In this document: in pieces, positions 37,221 to 46,215 of the stretch
Layout: each line of letters starts with the position of its first letter
Numbering within the stretch: the stretch's first letter is position 1
Assembly: GCF_034258515.1 (NCBI RefSeq)
Contig: NZ_CP139438.1
Span: forward strand, 4,092,001-4,156,000
Direction of reading: 5' to 3'
DNA: 64,000 bases
DNA from: Pseudarthrobacter oxydans
Lineage (GTDB): Bacteria; Actinomycetota; Actinomycetes; Actinomycetales; Micrococcaceae
The notes under the pieces: model-generated
The model's input: the letters and a program-made list of their open reading frames with translations, nothing else
What the model was told of the DNA's origin: nothing
Database searches by the model: none
Position numbers and translations under genes: made by a program

Positions 37221-37302
37221 GATTTCCGTCCTGGAAGGCGGCAAGCCCTTTACCCGGATAGGTAATCCATTCGCTTGCCGAATCCGTTGTCTACGAGTAA
37301 AG

Positions 37303-37315
37303 TCTACATTGTAGA
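37303..37315. promoter_or_regulatory. TetR-type operator candidate
   Basis: Perfect 13-base palindrome TCTACA-T-TGTAGA, 83 bases upstream of the TetR gene start. It resembles tet operator symmetry (TCTATCA...TGATAGA) and probably serves autoregulation. Confidence 0.5.
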
Positions 37316-37335
37316 TGCGGCAGTGACACCGCCCT

Positions 37336-37375
37336 GTAGCCCCTGGTTTCAACTAGTAGCCCCCGGTTTCAACTA
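37336..37375. repeat. Tandem 20-base direct repeat
   Basis: GTAGCCCCTGGTTTCAACTA (37336-37355) is followed directly by GTAGCCCCCGGTTTCAACTA (37356-37375), one substitution. It lies between the TetR gene and the small ORF at 37486, downstream of the palindrome at 37303. Could be a regulator-binding tandem or replication slippage. Confidence 0.75.
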
Positions 37376-37485
37376 GTTCTTGATTTCCGCGGGCTTCATC
37401 AACACTCCATGCCCCGTGCACGGCATTGAGGTTCGCTGCTGTAGCCGAACGGCGGCACCACCGCACTTAGCGAAGGGAAGCCGTC

Positions 37486-37740
37486 ATGGCGCATTCGCAG
37501 TTCGATCTCTTTCTAAAAGAAGCCACCTACATTGACCAGGCCTCGGACGCCACCCTCGACCGTGACCGCCTTTACGGCCTGTACACCAGCTGGTGCTTCA
37601 TCAACCAGCAGAAGCCCGGCCTGGAGTCCAATTTCTGGATAGCCATGAATTGCCGCATCAGGCACGGCCGCAAGGGGCTGCGCATGAAAGGCCCCGCCGC
37701 TGCCGACTACATCCTGGCAAGCTACCCGGGCCTCGTCTAA
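37486..37740 (+). CDS. Hypothetical 84-aa protein
   Basis: A small soluble protein (MAHSQFDLFLKEATYIDQ ...) with a Tyr/Trp-rich centre (LYGLYTSWCFINQQKPG, FWIAMNCRIRHGRKGLRMKG) and two Cys. GAAGGGAAG at 37472-37480 is a convincing ribosome binding site and a strong terminator follows, so it is likely a real gene. I do not recognise a family. The TFxxYxxWC-like pattern with a basic segment resembles small nucleic-acid-associated actinobacterial proteins, but that is speculation. Confidence 0.65.
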   Translation: MAHSQFDLFLKEATYIDQASDATLDRDRLYGLYTSWCFINQQKPGLESNFWIAMNCRIRHGRKGLRMKGPAAADYILASYPGLV

Positions 37741-38021
37741 GCAACGGCATCAAAACGAATACGGCGTGGACCACGTGCCTGGGGGCACAGGGTCCACGCC
37801 GTTCCTCTTTAAGCGCGCTTAGGCGCGCTCCCTGCTACTGCATCAATTGATCCTGCCGCTCCCGCGGGTCCCACCCCCGGACACCCAAGGAGGAGCCGCC
37901 GTCGTACTTTAGGTGAAGGTGCCGGACGGCACTGGGCTCCACTGCGGCGCCCGGCCTACTTCAGTTACGCAACATGACGACGACGGCGGTGCGGCCGCGG
38001 GCGGCAAGTGTTACGTTTTTG
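37741..38021. other. Intergenic region without recognised gene
   Basis: Apart from the terminator at 37761-37802, I see no coding or RNA feature before the riboswitch. Frames here are short and lack start signals. The promoter for the sulfhydrylase operon should lie near 37900-38015, but no clear -35/-10 stands out. Confidence 0.5.
37761..37802 (+). terminator. Terminator of the 84-aa gene
   Basis: 12-bp perfect stem ACGGCGTGGACC (37761-37772) with GGTCCACGCCGT (37791-37802), containing an inner GTGCC/GGCAC stem, then TCCTCTTT. A good intrinsic terminator 20 bases past the stop. Confidence 0.8.
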
Positions 38022-38137
38022 GGGAGTAATGAGTACCGGCGCCAAGCCCTGACTGGCCGGTCGGCAACCCTCCTTTCGCGGCGGGGTGCCTCAGGTGAAC
38101 ACTCGGCATATCGACCCATTCGAGCTGCAAGCGTGAG
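38022..38137 (+). ncRNA. SAM-IV-type S-adenosylmethionine riboswitch
   Basis: The leader of the sulfhydrylase operon carries the conserved blocks of actinobacterial SAM-IV RNAs in order: ATGAGTACCGGC (38029-38040), CCGGTCGGCAACCCTCC (38058-38073), GCGGCGGGGTGCC (38078-38090), CAGGTGA (38092-38098) and CTGCAAGCG (38125-38133). GAGT at 38024-38027 can pair with ACTC at 38101-38104 as P1. The RNA ends 15 bases before the first start codon, next to AGAAGGAG, so SAM binding could hide the ribosome binding site. Assignment from memory of the family consensus; boundaries approximate. Confidence 0.8.
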
Positions 38138-38151
38138 AGAAGGAGATCGTC

Positions 38152-38430
38152 GTGTCTGACGCACCTGCCCCTGAAGAGAAACTGTCGTACCGCCTCATCA
38201 GCGGGCCGGATGACCGCGCCTTTTGCGAGCGGATCTCCGCCGCGCTGGCGGAAGGCTATGTCCTCCATGGCAGCCCGGCGGCAACCTTCAACGGCAGCAG
38301 TGTGATCGTGGCGCAGGCGGTAGTCCTGCCGGCAGCCATCGCTTCCGCGGACGCTGCCGTGGCAGATGCCGTTGACGACCTCGAGTCCTCCGGCGATGAC
38401 CTTGACTTCGGCGGCGAGGGCCACGCATGA
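38152..38430 (+). CDS. DUF1737 domain protein
   Basis: A 92-aa protein. The core SYRLISGPDDRAFCERISAALAEGYVLHGSPAATFNG is the DUF1737 pattern (a small domain predicted by sequence only), followed by an Ala-rich and acidic tail (VDDLESSGDDLDFGGEGHA). GTG start behind AGAAGGAG (38138-38145). Its stop overlaps the rhodanese start by 4 bases. First gene after the riboswitch, so probably linked to sulfur assimilation, but function unknown. Confidence 0.8.
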   Translation: MSDAPAPEEKLSYRLISGPDDRAFCERISAALAEGYVLHGSPAATFNGSSVIVAQAVVLPAAIASADAAVADAVDDLESSGDDLDFGGEGHA

Positions 38431-38837
38431 GCTACGCCGGAGACCTGACCCCGCAGGAGGCCTGGGAAAAACTTGAGCAGGGCGCCATCCTGGTGGATGT
38501 GCGCACGGAGGGCGAATGGGCCCACATCGGCATTCCCGACACCAAGGCCACCGAGAACGATCCGCTGTTCATCCAGTGGACCTTCCCGGGCGGAATCCCC
38601 AACCCCGACTTCATCACCGACCTTAGCCAACAGGCGCCCGAGGACAAGTCAACCGAACTGGTGTTCCTGTGCCGTTCCGGCCAGCGTTCCATCGCGGCCG
38701 CTATCGCCGCCACGCAGGCCGGCTTCACCTCCTACAACGTCCTGGAGGGCTTTGAGGGTGAACCGGACCGTTATGGAGAACGTACCGTCAACGGCTGGAA
38801 GAACCGCGGCCTGCCGACCAACCTGGGAAAGAACTAA
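38427..38837 (+). CDS. Rhodanese-domain protein of the metZ operon
   Basis: A 136-aa rhodanese: AILVDVRTEGEWAHIGIPD and active-site loop LVFLCRSGQRSIAAAIAATQAG with catalytic Cys. It lies between DUF1737 and metZ with overlapping or abutting ends, under the SAM riboswitch. It might deliver sulfur as a persulfide to the sulfhydrylase step (inference). Confidence 0.88.
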   Translation: MSYAGDLTPQEAWEKLEQGAILVDVRTEGEWAHIGIPDTKATENDPLFIQWTFPGGIPNPDFITDLSQQAPEDKSTELVFLCRSGQRSIAAAIAATQAGFTSYNVLEGFEGEPDRYGERTVNGWKNRGLPTNLGKN

Positions 38838-40046
38838 GTGACCTTCAACGAAGACGCCGCCGGCTGGAGCCCCGACACCCAGGCCGTCCGCGGCGGGCTG
38901 GACCGCACCAACTTCCAGGAGACCAGCGAGGCTGTCTTCCTGAACTCCGGTTTCGTGTACGAATCCGCCGCTGCTGCTGAGCGGGCCTTTACGGGCGAGG
39001 ACGAACGCTTTGTCTACTCGCGCTACGGCAACCCGTCCGTGGCCACGTTCCAGGAACGGCTCCGCCTGCTTGAGGGGACCGAGGCGTGCTTCGCGACGGC
39101 GTCCGGCATGTCCGCGGTTTTCACCGCCCTGGGTGCGCTGCTGGCGGCCGGGGACCGGGTGGTTGCCGCCCGCTCACTCTTCGGCTCGTGCTTTGTGATC
39201 CTGAACGAAATCCTGCCGCGCTGGGGCGTGGAGACCGTCTTCGTGGACGGCCCTGACCTGGAGCAGTGGCGTGAAGCGCTCTCCGAGCCCACCACCGCCG
39301 TCTTCTTCGAATCGCCGTCCAATCCCATGCAGGAGATCGTGGACATTGCTGCGGTCAGCGACCTGGCGCACGCTGCCGGGGCGACCGTCGTCGTCGACAA
39401 CGTTTTTGCCACCCCCCTGCTGCAGCGGTGCGGGCAGTTCGGCGCCGATGTGATTGTCTACTCGGGCACCAAGCACATCGACGGCCAGGGCCGGGTGCTT
39501 GGTGGCGCCATCCTGGGTACCAAGGAGTTCATTGACGGGCCGGTGAAGCAGCTCATGCGCCACACCGGACCAGCACTGTCCGCGTTCAACGCCTGGGTCC
39601 TGACCAAGGGCCTCGAGACCATGGCGCTGCGCGTCAACCACTCCTCGGCGTCAGCCCTGCGCCTCGCGGAATGGCTGGAGGAACAGCCTGCCGTCAGCTG
39701 GGTGAAGTACCCGCTCCTGAAATCGCACCCGCAGTACGAGCTGGCCGTAAAGCAGATGAGCGCCGGCGGCACTGTCCTCACCTTGGAACTCGCCCCCTCC
39801 GGCGGCCGCTCGGGCAAGGACGCGGCGTTTGCGCTGCTGGACGGCCTGCGGATCATCGACATCTCCAACAACCTTGGCGATGCCAAGTCGCTCATCACCC
39901 ACCCGGCCACCACCACGCACCGCGCGATGGGACCCGAGGGCCGGGCCGCCATTGGGCTGAGCGACGGCGTGGTGCGGCTTTCGGTGGGGCTGGAGGACGT
40001 GGACGACCTGATTGGCGACCTGGAGCAGGCACTTAAGCAGATCTAG
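38838..40046 (+). CDS. metZ: O-succinylhomoserine sulfhydrylase
   Basis: A 402-aa PLP enzyme of the Cys/Met-metabolism gamma family. The PLP-binding Lys is K212 (VIVYSGTKHIDGQGRV); YSRYGNPSVATFQERLRLLEG and RHTGPALSAFNAWVLTKGLETM are also family features. It most resembles MetZ, which makes homocysteine from O-succinylhomoserine and sulfide. The O-acetyl specificity of MetY cannot be excluded. The GTG start directly follows the rhodanese TAA. SAM-riboswitch control fits methionine biosynthesis. Confidence 0.9.
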   Translation: MTFNEDAAGWSPDTQAVRGGLDRTNFQETSEAVFLNSGFVYESAAAAERAFTGEDERFVYSRYGNPSVATFQERLRLLEGTEACFATASGMSAVFTALGALLAAGDRVVAARSLFGSCFVILNEILPRWGVETVFVDGPDLEQWREALSEPTTAVFFESPSNPMQEIVDIAAVSDLAHAAGATVVVDNVFATPLLQRCGQFGADVIVYSGTKHIDGQGRVLGGAILGTKEFIDGPVKQLMRHTGPALSAFNAWVLTKGLETMALRVNHSSASALRLAEWLEEQPAVSWVKYPLLKSHPQYELAVKQMSAGGTVLTLELAPSGGRSGKDAAFALLDGLRIIDISNNLGDAKSLITHPATTTHRAMGPEGRAAIGLSDGVVRLSVGLEDVDDLIGDLEQALKQI

Positions 40047-40077
40047 CGCTCCGGCCGCGGCACCCGGGGCCATGGCC

Positions 40078-40380
40078 TCAAGGATTCTGCAGGGAAAGGC
40101 GGACGGCCACTTCGTCGCCGTCGCTAATCTCGGCCTTGGCCCTGATGTCCTTCTTGACGGGCAAGAGGTATGTGCCGGTCCTGGTATCCGCGAAGAGCGA
40201 GGTTTGCCACGCGTGGCCGGCAATCTCCGCCGCCACTTTGACCGAACCGAAAGCTTTGCTGTGGCCGGAACTGCGCGCGCGGATATCGTCCGCGACGTCC
40301 GCCGGCAGGGTCAGGAAATGCCAACCGGCTTCCCCGGGATAGCGCCACAGGCCTGCTTTGAAGGAATACGACGCCGCCAC
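40078..40380 (-). CDS. DUF1905 domain protein
   Basis: About 100 aa: YSFKAGLWRYPGEAGWHFLTLP, FGSVKVAAEIAGHAWQTSLF, TYLLPVKKDIRAKAEISDGDEVAVRLSL, the complete DUF1905 pattern (small beta-barrel). The GTG at 40380 (VAASYSF) is used because residues upstream look non-conserved, though the frame is open to 40491. Function unknown. Convergent with metZ. Confidence 0.78.
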   Translation of the reverse strand: MAASYSFKAGLWRYPGEAGWHFLTLPADVADDIRARSSGHSKAFGSVKVAAEIAGHAWQTSLFADTRTGTYLLPVKKDIRAKAEISDGDEVAVRLSLQNP

Positions 40381-40565
40381 GCGCTGAGTATGGCACGGGA
40401 CGTTGGCAGGACGCCACAGCTTGCCGCACTTGCGGCCGGCGTCTTTTGTCCCGGAAGGCGAGGGCACCGCTTCCTCGAACAGGTGGCACAAAAAACTTCA
40501 AGAGTACTTTCCGGAAGGCCGTCGTAGGGCCTAATAATGTCGGACCCCCTCGCGATGATGGGGGT

Positions 40566-42319
40566 ATGGAATCGAACGCGGCGGTGGTGCAGGGGGAGGA
40601 AGCGGTTGACGCTTCTGTCGCGGCGTTTATGGCTGCGCTGGCTGGCGGAGGCCTTGCCGCGGGCGGGCCCGCCGCTTCCGGTCGCCGTGGCCGTGGCGGG
40701 GGCGTTGATGATCCGTTGCAGCGGGTTGCTGATGCGGCGTTGGATGTCCTGGGTGGGGTGGCGCGGTCGGAAGCGAAGTTGGCGGCGGTGAAGGCAGTGG
40801 CCGCGGCGGCCCTTGCCGGGGCGACGAAGGCGATGAATCCTCCGCCCGGGTCCCCTCACGAGGCCACGGCGCAGGACCGGAGCCTGGTGGCCGAGGTCGG
40901 GTGTGCACTGGCCATCGGTGACCGGGCCGCCGGTGCTTTGCTCGCTGAAGCCCATGCCTTGACCGCGTCGCTGCCCCGGACCCTGGCCGCCCTGCAGGGC
41001 GGGACGATTTCCTGGGCGCATGCCCGGACCATGGTGGACCAGACCGTCGGCCTTGGCCCGGCCGCGGCGGCGGCCCTGGAGGCCCATTTCCTGGACCCGG
41101 ACGCCCCGGGGGCGGTCCGCGGGTGCCCTGTGGGGGAGATGCCCGCGTACCGGTTCAGGGCCAAGGCCCGGGGGTGGCGGGAACGGCACCATCCGGAGAG
41201 CCTGGCGAAGCGGCACGCCAAGTCCCTGGCGGACCGGCGGGTGGAGTACTGGCCGGATAACGACGCGATGGCCTGGGTGGCCGCCTACCTGCCCGCGGAC
41301 CAGGCGTCCGCGGTCTGGAACCGGCTGACCGCCATTTCCCGGGGATGCAGGGCCCGGACGAGGCCCGCACCCTGACCCAGCTCAGGGCCGACAATTTCGC
41401 CGAGGCGCTCCTGGGCGGCGGGAACATCTCCCGGGTTACCGGACACAGCGAGGCAACCAGTGCCGGGCACGGTGAGGCGGGAAGTTCCCGCGGCGGGGAG
41501 GTGGCAGGTCCCGGCCCGTCGTCGTCGATTCGGCCGCAGGTGCTGGTCACCGTGCCCGTGTTTTCCCTGATGGGCTTGACGGACGAGCCGGCGGTCCTGG
41601 ACGGGGCCGGCCCCATCCCCGCCTCGATGGCACGGGACCTCGTCGCCGACGGTGCCAGCTCCTTCTACCGGGTGCTGGTGGACCCGCGGGACGGGGCGCC
41701 GCTGGAAATCGGCCGCACCAGCTACCGGGTGACCAAAGCCATGCGGAACTGGCTCAGGCTGCGGGACGGCAAATGCCCCTTCCCCGGCTGCAACAACCCC
41801 TCCCTCGACAACGAAGCCGACCACCTCCTCGCCTGGCACAACGGCGGCACCACCGGAGTCTCGAACCTCGGACAGCCCTGCCCGAAACACCACAAACTCC
41901 GCCACACCAGCGGCTGGAAACCCACCCCCGCCACCACAACCGCACCACCCGGCTGGACCTCACCCACCGGCCGCCACTACACAAGCGAACACCAAGACTG
42001 GGAACCACCCCACTGGCCGGACTGGAATGCGGGACTACGGAACGCATCTTCAGCGGCTAGGCCGAAGGGTCAGGACTTGTACGTGCCCGAGTACTTCAGC
42101 TTGCCGGGATGCCGTGAGTTACCTGCGTACTTCAACATGCCCGACGACTTTGAGGTACCTGCGTGCTTTGCACTGCCGGAAGAGTTTGACCTGGTGAAGG
42201 ACCTGGACCTCCCGGATTTCGATGTGCCCGAAGACCCTGGCCCTTCCGAAGACGAACTGCCGAAGGACCCGTTTCCGGAATGGCACCTCTGGCTCAGCGA
42301 ATTCGTCTCGGTCCCCTAA
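40566..42319 (+). pseudogene. DUF222/13E12 HNH endonuclease gene, frameshifted
   Basis: Two consecutive frames make up one 13E12-type protein. The first (40566 to about 41342) encodes the helical DUF222 part, ending VWNRLTAISRG; the second (from about 41345) resumes MQGPDEARTLTQLRADNFAEAL and reaches the HNH nuclease CPFPGCNNPSLDNEADHLLAWHNGG split as C-x4-C and CPKHHKLRH. One base is missing in the G run CCCGGGGATG at 41338-41347. The C-terminal tail (after 42060) is acidic and repetitive (LPEEFDLVKDLDLPDFDV). Either a true pseudogene or a sequencing indel in a G tract. These genes occur in many copies in actinomycetes. Confidence 0.85.
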
Positions 42320-42351
42320 CCTGCGCCTTTCTGCCCCCAAACCACTGCCCG

Positions 42352-43578
42352 CTAGGACTGCCTGACGCGCAGCAGTTCGGGGGCCTCGTCCACCTTTGAA
42401 AGATCCAGTCCGCCGCGCATGGTCACGTCGACTGCATGCTTTACCACTGCATCGAAGCCGAGGTCCCCGCCTTGCGACGAGGACAGGACCTTGTCCCGGA
42501 CCCGCCGCTGTTCGGCAGCTCCTGTTCCGCGCGCAATGATGTCTTCCACCCCTTGCCGGGCCAGGGCAAGTTCACCCTGTTCCTGCAGTACCGGGGCAAG
42601 GTAGTCCACCAGTGAGCGCACCACGTCAGCGGCCCTCGCCGGGCGGAATGTGCCAAAGTCGAGCAGCTCCCCGCTGAGGCCCGCACTGCTCGCCTGCCAG
42701 GACGCCATGCGCAAAAGCACCGTTGGCACGGGGGCAGGATCGACGCCGTCCTGCCACTCGCGGCTCGCAGTCTCCACCAAGGCGCGGACCAGGACAGCTA
42801 TAAGTGCGGCGTCCTCAGCACGGAGGCAGACATCGGCTACGCGGACCTCCACCGTGGGATGGTTGCGGGAGAGCCGGGCGTCGAAATACAACATGCCCTC
42901 ATCCAGCATGACCCCGCTGTCCAGGAGCCGCGTGACCACCCGCCGGTACGCGGAGTACGTGCCATAGATGCCCGTGGGCCCGGCCGTCGGCCAACGGTTC
43001 CAGGCCTGGGTCCGGTAGCTCTCAAAGCCGGTCTGGATGCCGTTCCAGAAGGGGGAATTGGCACTCAAGGCGGTAAGGACGGCGAGCTTGTCCCGGATGC
43101 GGTCCAGGACAGCCACGCCTTCGTCGTGCGACTCAATGTAGGTATGGACATGGAAGCCGCACGTCAGCTGCTCCTGGGCAGTCAGGCCAAAGCGCTCAAG
43201 CATCCGCGCGTAGCGGGGATCCGGAGTGGTGTGGCTGGCCAAGCCCAGCGGCGAGGTGGCCAGGGCGGCCACCCGTGCGTGGTTTTTCTTGGCAGCCTTA
43301 TCTGCCAGTGCCCGCCCGGCCCGGATCTGTTCCAGGAGCTCACGGTACTCCAGGCAGGGCCGCGTCTGGGTTTCGATCTGTTCCAGCTTGAGCTCGGCAC
43401 TCAGGCCCATCTCGTCGTCGTAAACGGTTTTGTCTTCCGTCTCCAGGAGGCGGGGGGCATCCGGCGAGTCGTCGGCGGCCATTCGGCGGCCGGACAGCAG
43501 CGCATCCGCCAGGGCAAGCGGCTCCCCGCTCTCCGGATCAACGATCAGGAGCTCTTCCTCGACGCCGAAAGTTCGCAT
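42352..43578 (-). CDS. YbdK-type carboxylate-amine ligase (glutamate-cysteine ligase 2 family)
   Basis: A 408-aa GCS2-family ligase: [60 protein letters not shown], and [17 protein letters not shown]. Family members join glutamate and cysteine weakly or make other gamma-glutamyl amides. Mycothiol producers do not need glutathione, so the natural amine is uncertain. ATG at 43578 with GGAG nine bases upstream; the TTG at 43596 is less likely. Confidence 0.85.
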   Translation of the reverse strand: MRTFGVEEELLIVDPESGEPLALADALLSGRRMAADDSPDAPRLLETEDKTVYDDEMGLSAELKLEQIETQTRPCLEYRELLEQIRAGRALADKAAKKNHARVAALATSPLGLASHTTPDPRYARMLERFGLTAQEQLTCGFHVHTYIESHDEGVAVLDRIRDKLAVLTALSANSPFWNGIQTGFESYRTQAWNRWPTAGPTGIYGTYSAYRRVVTRLLDSGVMLDEGMLYFDARLSRNHPTVEVRVADVCLRAEDAALIAVLVRALVETASREWQDGVDPAPVPTVLLRMASWQASSAGLSGELLDFGTFRPARAADVVRSLVDYLAPVLQEQGELALARQGVEDIIARGTGAAEQRRVRDKVLSSSQGGDLGFDAVVKHAVDVTMRGGLDLSKVDEAPELLRVRQS

Positions 43579-43645
43579 ACCGACATTCTCCGACAACAGG
43601 GACGAAATTGAGGGTCAACAGCACTTCATGACGAAGCGTGAATGG

Positions 43646-45169
43646 TTAGTCCTGGAAGTACTCCACTTTCGCCCCGATGGTATTAAGCCGTTCCGCCAGG
43701 TCTTCGTAGCCACGCTCAATGACATAGATGTTCCGCAGCTCGGACACTCCCCGCGCGGCAAGCATTGCCAACAGCAGGCACGCTGCCGGGCGGAGCGCGG
43801 GCGGACAGCCAACCTCCGCGGCGCGCCACTTGGTGGGCCCGTTGACGTAGATCCGGTGCGGATCAAGGAGCTGCACCTGGGCGCCCAACCGGTTCAGCTC
43901 GGTCAGGTAGATGGCCCGGTTTTCGTACACCCAGTCGTGGATCATGGTCTGGCCATGCGCGTTCGCTGCGATGACCGCAAAGAAGGGCAGGTTGTCGATG
44001 TTCAGCCCGGGGAACGGCATTGGGTGGATCTTGTCCTCCGGAGCGCGCAACTCGGAAGGCTTGGTGGTGACGTCCACCAGCCGTGTCCGGCCGTTCCGGG
44101 CCATGTATTCGCCCGAGATCTCCAACTGCTGGCCCATTTGCCCCAAGGTTGCCAGCTCGATTTCCATGAACTCGATGGGCACGCGCCGGATGGTCACCTC
44201 CGAGTTGGTGACAATGCCCGCGGTAATCAGGCTCATGGCCTCGATGGGATCCTCCGAAGGGTAGTACTCAATGTCGGCATCGATTGACCGGCGTCCGGTG
44301 ATCTTCAGGGTGGTGGTTCCCACCCCCTCGATAACCACTCCAAGCATCTCCAGGTAGAAGCAGAGGTCCTGCACCATGTAGTTGGGGCTGGCATTCCGGA
44401 TAACGGTGGTGCCCTCGCGGTGGGCCGCGGCCATGATGGCGTTCTCGGTGACAGTGTCGCCGCGCTCAGTCAGGACAAAGGAGCGGTCCCGGGTGTCTGC
44501 GGACGGGGCCTGCACGTCGTAGAAGCCTGCTGTCGCTTCCACCGAGAGTCCGAACTGGCGCAGTGCCTGCATGTGCGGCTCAACCGTCCGGGTACCAAGG
44601 TCACAGCCGCCCGCATAGGGAAGCTTGTACCTGGCTGACTCATCGAGCAGGGGTCCCAGCAACATGATGACGCTCCGGGTGCGGCGCGCGGCGTCCACGT
44701 CCATCGCGCCCAGGTCCAGGACCGCCGGGCGGCGGAGCAGCAGGTCGGTGTCGTTGAGCCAGGTGCACTCGACACCGATGCTGGTCAGGACTTCAACGAT
44801 CCGGTTCACTTCTTCGATGCGTGCGAGGCGGCGAAGAATGGTGGTCCCCCGGTTAATGAGGCTGGCGCACAGCAAAGCCACTCCGGCGTTCTTGCTGCTG
44901 TTGACGTCCACGGACCCCGAAAGGGTGCGCCCGCCTTCAACGCGCAGGTGGGTCATCTGCGGCCTGCCCACGTTCACGATGCTCCGGTCGAAGATCACTT
45001 CGAGGCGCTGGATCATTTTCAGGCTCAGGTTCTGCTTGCCCTGTTCCATGCGGGCAACGGCGCTCTGGCTCGTTCCCAGCTCGGCAGCCAGCTGGCCTTG
45101 GGTCCAGCCCTTCTCAGCCCGGGCATCCCTCAGCATGGCGGCAACGTGTTCAGCGGTTTCCTGCGTCAT
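43646..45169 (-). CDS. XRE-type HTH fused to MurA-like enolpyruvyl transferase
   Basis: A 507-aa fusion. Residues 1-65 are a Cro/C1 helix-turn-helix (MLRDARAEKGWTQGQLAAEL, TSQSAVARMEQGKQNLS). Residues 72-507 form the inside-out alpha/beta barrel of UDP-GlcNAc 1-carboxyvinyltransferase: K93 in SSKNAGVALL (matches MurA K22), C189 in AGGCDLGTRTVEPH (matches the fosfomycin-target Cys115), and WVYENRAIYLTELNRLGA. Catalytic residues are kept, so enzymatic activity is likely. The HTH may make it a regulator that senses a wall precursor (inference). TATGAT (45188-45183) just upstream suggests a leaderless message. Confidence 0.85.
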   Translation of the reverse strand: MTQETAEHVAAMLRDARAEKGWTQGQLAAELGTSQSAVARMEQGKQNLSLKMIQRLEVIFDRSIVNVGRPQMTHLRVEGGRTLSGSVDVNSSKNAGVALLCASLINRGTTILRRLARIEEVNRIVEVLTSIGVECTWLNDTDLLLRRPAVLDLGAMDVDAARRTRSVIMLLGPLLDESARYKLPYAGGCDLGTRTVEPHMQALRQFGLSVEATAGFYDVQAPSADTRDRSFVLTERGDTVTENAIMAAAHREGTTVIRNASPNYMVQDLCFYLEMLGVVIEGVGTTTLKITGRRSIDADIEYYPSEDPIEAMSLITAGIVTNSEVTIRRVPIEFMEIELATLGQMGQQLEISGEYMARNGRTRLVDVTTKPSELRAPEDKIHPMPFPGLNIDNLPFFAVIAANAHGQTMIHDWVYENRAIYLTELNRLGAQVQLLDPHRIYVNGPTKWRAAEVGCPPALRPAACLLLAMLAARGVSELRNIYVIERGYEDLAERLNTIGAKVEYFQD

Positions 45170-45341
45170 ACACAACTTTATATCATAAATGAGTTAAAGG
45201 TCCCGTCACGGCAGTCTGAAACGCGGCCGCTGGAGAGCGTTTACCCGAACGATGCGATCGAAGGGGGACGGACTCCTTGACCGCACCTTCCAAGGGCGGG
45301 AGACTGAAGGCACCCGTTCGTCCAGCGGCAACGGAGGCAGT

Positions 45342-46202
45342 ATGCGCCGGACACCAGCCACGCCGATGCCAGTCAGCCGGGCACCGGCCCGCAGCACACG
45401 GAGCGTGCCGGGAATGGCGGCACCGTTACTCGCGGCCCTGCTCCTCATCTGCGGCTCGCCTGCCTACGCGGTGCCCTCCCCGGGAGAGGGAGTGCAGTCG
45501 CTCCTGGGGAACGACATCTCCTGGCCGCAATGCAACACGGCTTTCCCCACGGGACAGGCTTTTGCCATTGTGGGCGTCAACAACGGTTTGGCCAACACCA
45601 CCAATCCCTGCCTGGCCGAGCAGCTTGACTGGGCGGAAGGTTCCGCGGGCCACCCTGGCCGGCCCACGGTGTCCCTGTACGTCAATACTGCCAACCCGGG
45701 CGCCGCGGGATCGTGGTGGCCGGCGGAGGACGAGTACCCGGCAGGCCGGGCGGTGCACAACCCGTACGGCCCCTGCAAGGACGGGGATTACGGCAAGGCG
45801 TGCGCCTACATGTACGGCTTCGCCAAGGCATACGATGACGCCCACCACCGCGGCATCAGCAACCCGGGCTCGTACGTCTGGTGGCTGGATGTGGAGACCG
45901 AAAACAGCTGGTCCTACACCGACAAGGATGCCAACCGGACAGTCCTGGAAGGCATGACCGATTTCTTCCACAGCATTGGCGCGCAGGTGGGGATTTACTC
46001 CTCGGGCCGGCAGTGGGACCAGATTGTTGGAACTGTCAGCGGGTCGAGCAACCTTTACTCACTCCCGAGCTGGCTGGCAGGATCCCGGAACGCGTCAGGA
46101 GCAGCGATGGCCTGTTCGCATGCGCCCCTCACCGGCGGCGGCGAGGTGGAGTTGACCCAGTTCGTATCGCGGGGTTTCGACTACAACTATTCGTGCCCGT
46201 AA
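45342..46202 (+). CDS. Secreted glycoside-hydrolase-like (TIM-barrel) protein
   Basis: A 286-aa exported protein: signal peptide residues 1-45 (basic start, hydrophobic MAAPLLAALLLICGSPAYA, cleavage near AYA-VPS), then GNDISWPQCNTAFPTG, FAIVGVNNG, LYVNTANPG, WWLDVETENSWS, GIYSSGRQWDQIVG and LTQFVSRGFDYNYSCP. The D-x-S...W and YVWWLDVE pattern resembles GH25-like/DUF1906 barrels acting on peptidoglycan. GGAGG at 45331-45335 supports ATG 45342, so the earlier frame start at 45252 is rejected. Confidence 0.75.
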   Translation: MRRTPATPMPVSRAPARSTRSVPGMAAPLLAALLLICGSPAYAVPSPGEGVQSLLGNDISWPQCNTAFPTGQAFAIVGVNNGLANTTNPCLAEQLDWAEGSAGHPGRPTVSLYVNTANPGAAGSWWPAEDEYPAGRAVHNPYGPCKDGDYGKACAYMYGFAKAYDDAHHRGISNPGSYVWWLDVETENSWSYTDKDANRTVLEGMTDFFHSIGAQVGIYSSGRQWDQIVGTVSGSSNLYSLPSWLAGSRNASGAAMACSHAPLTGGGEVELTQFVSRGFDYNYSCP

Positions 46203-46215
46203 GCCTGGCCCGCTT

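Noticed and set aside
37974..38159. A 61-codon frame just before the DUF1737 gene
   Set aside because: It overlaps the riboswitch sequence and has no start signal.
40446..42319. The DUF222 HNH gene as a homing endonuclease in a mobile intron
   Set aside because: No flanking intron, intein or repeat is visible; such genes are usually stand-alone in actinomycetes.
45176..45341. A possible c-di-AMP (ydaO) riboswitch before the secreted wall-hydrolase-like gene
   Set aside because: The leader has a GGGGGACGG stretch, but I could not find the other conserved blocks of that RNA.
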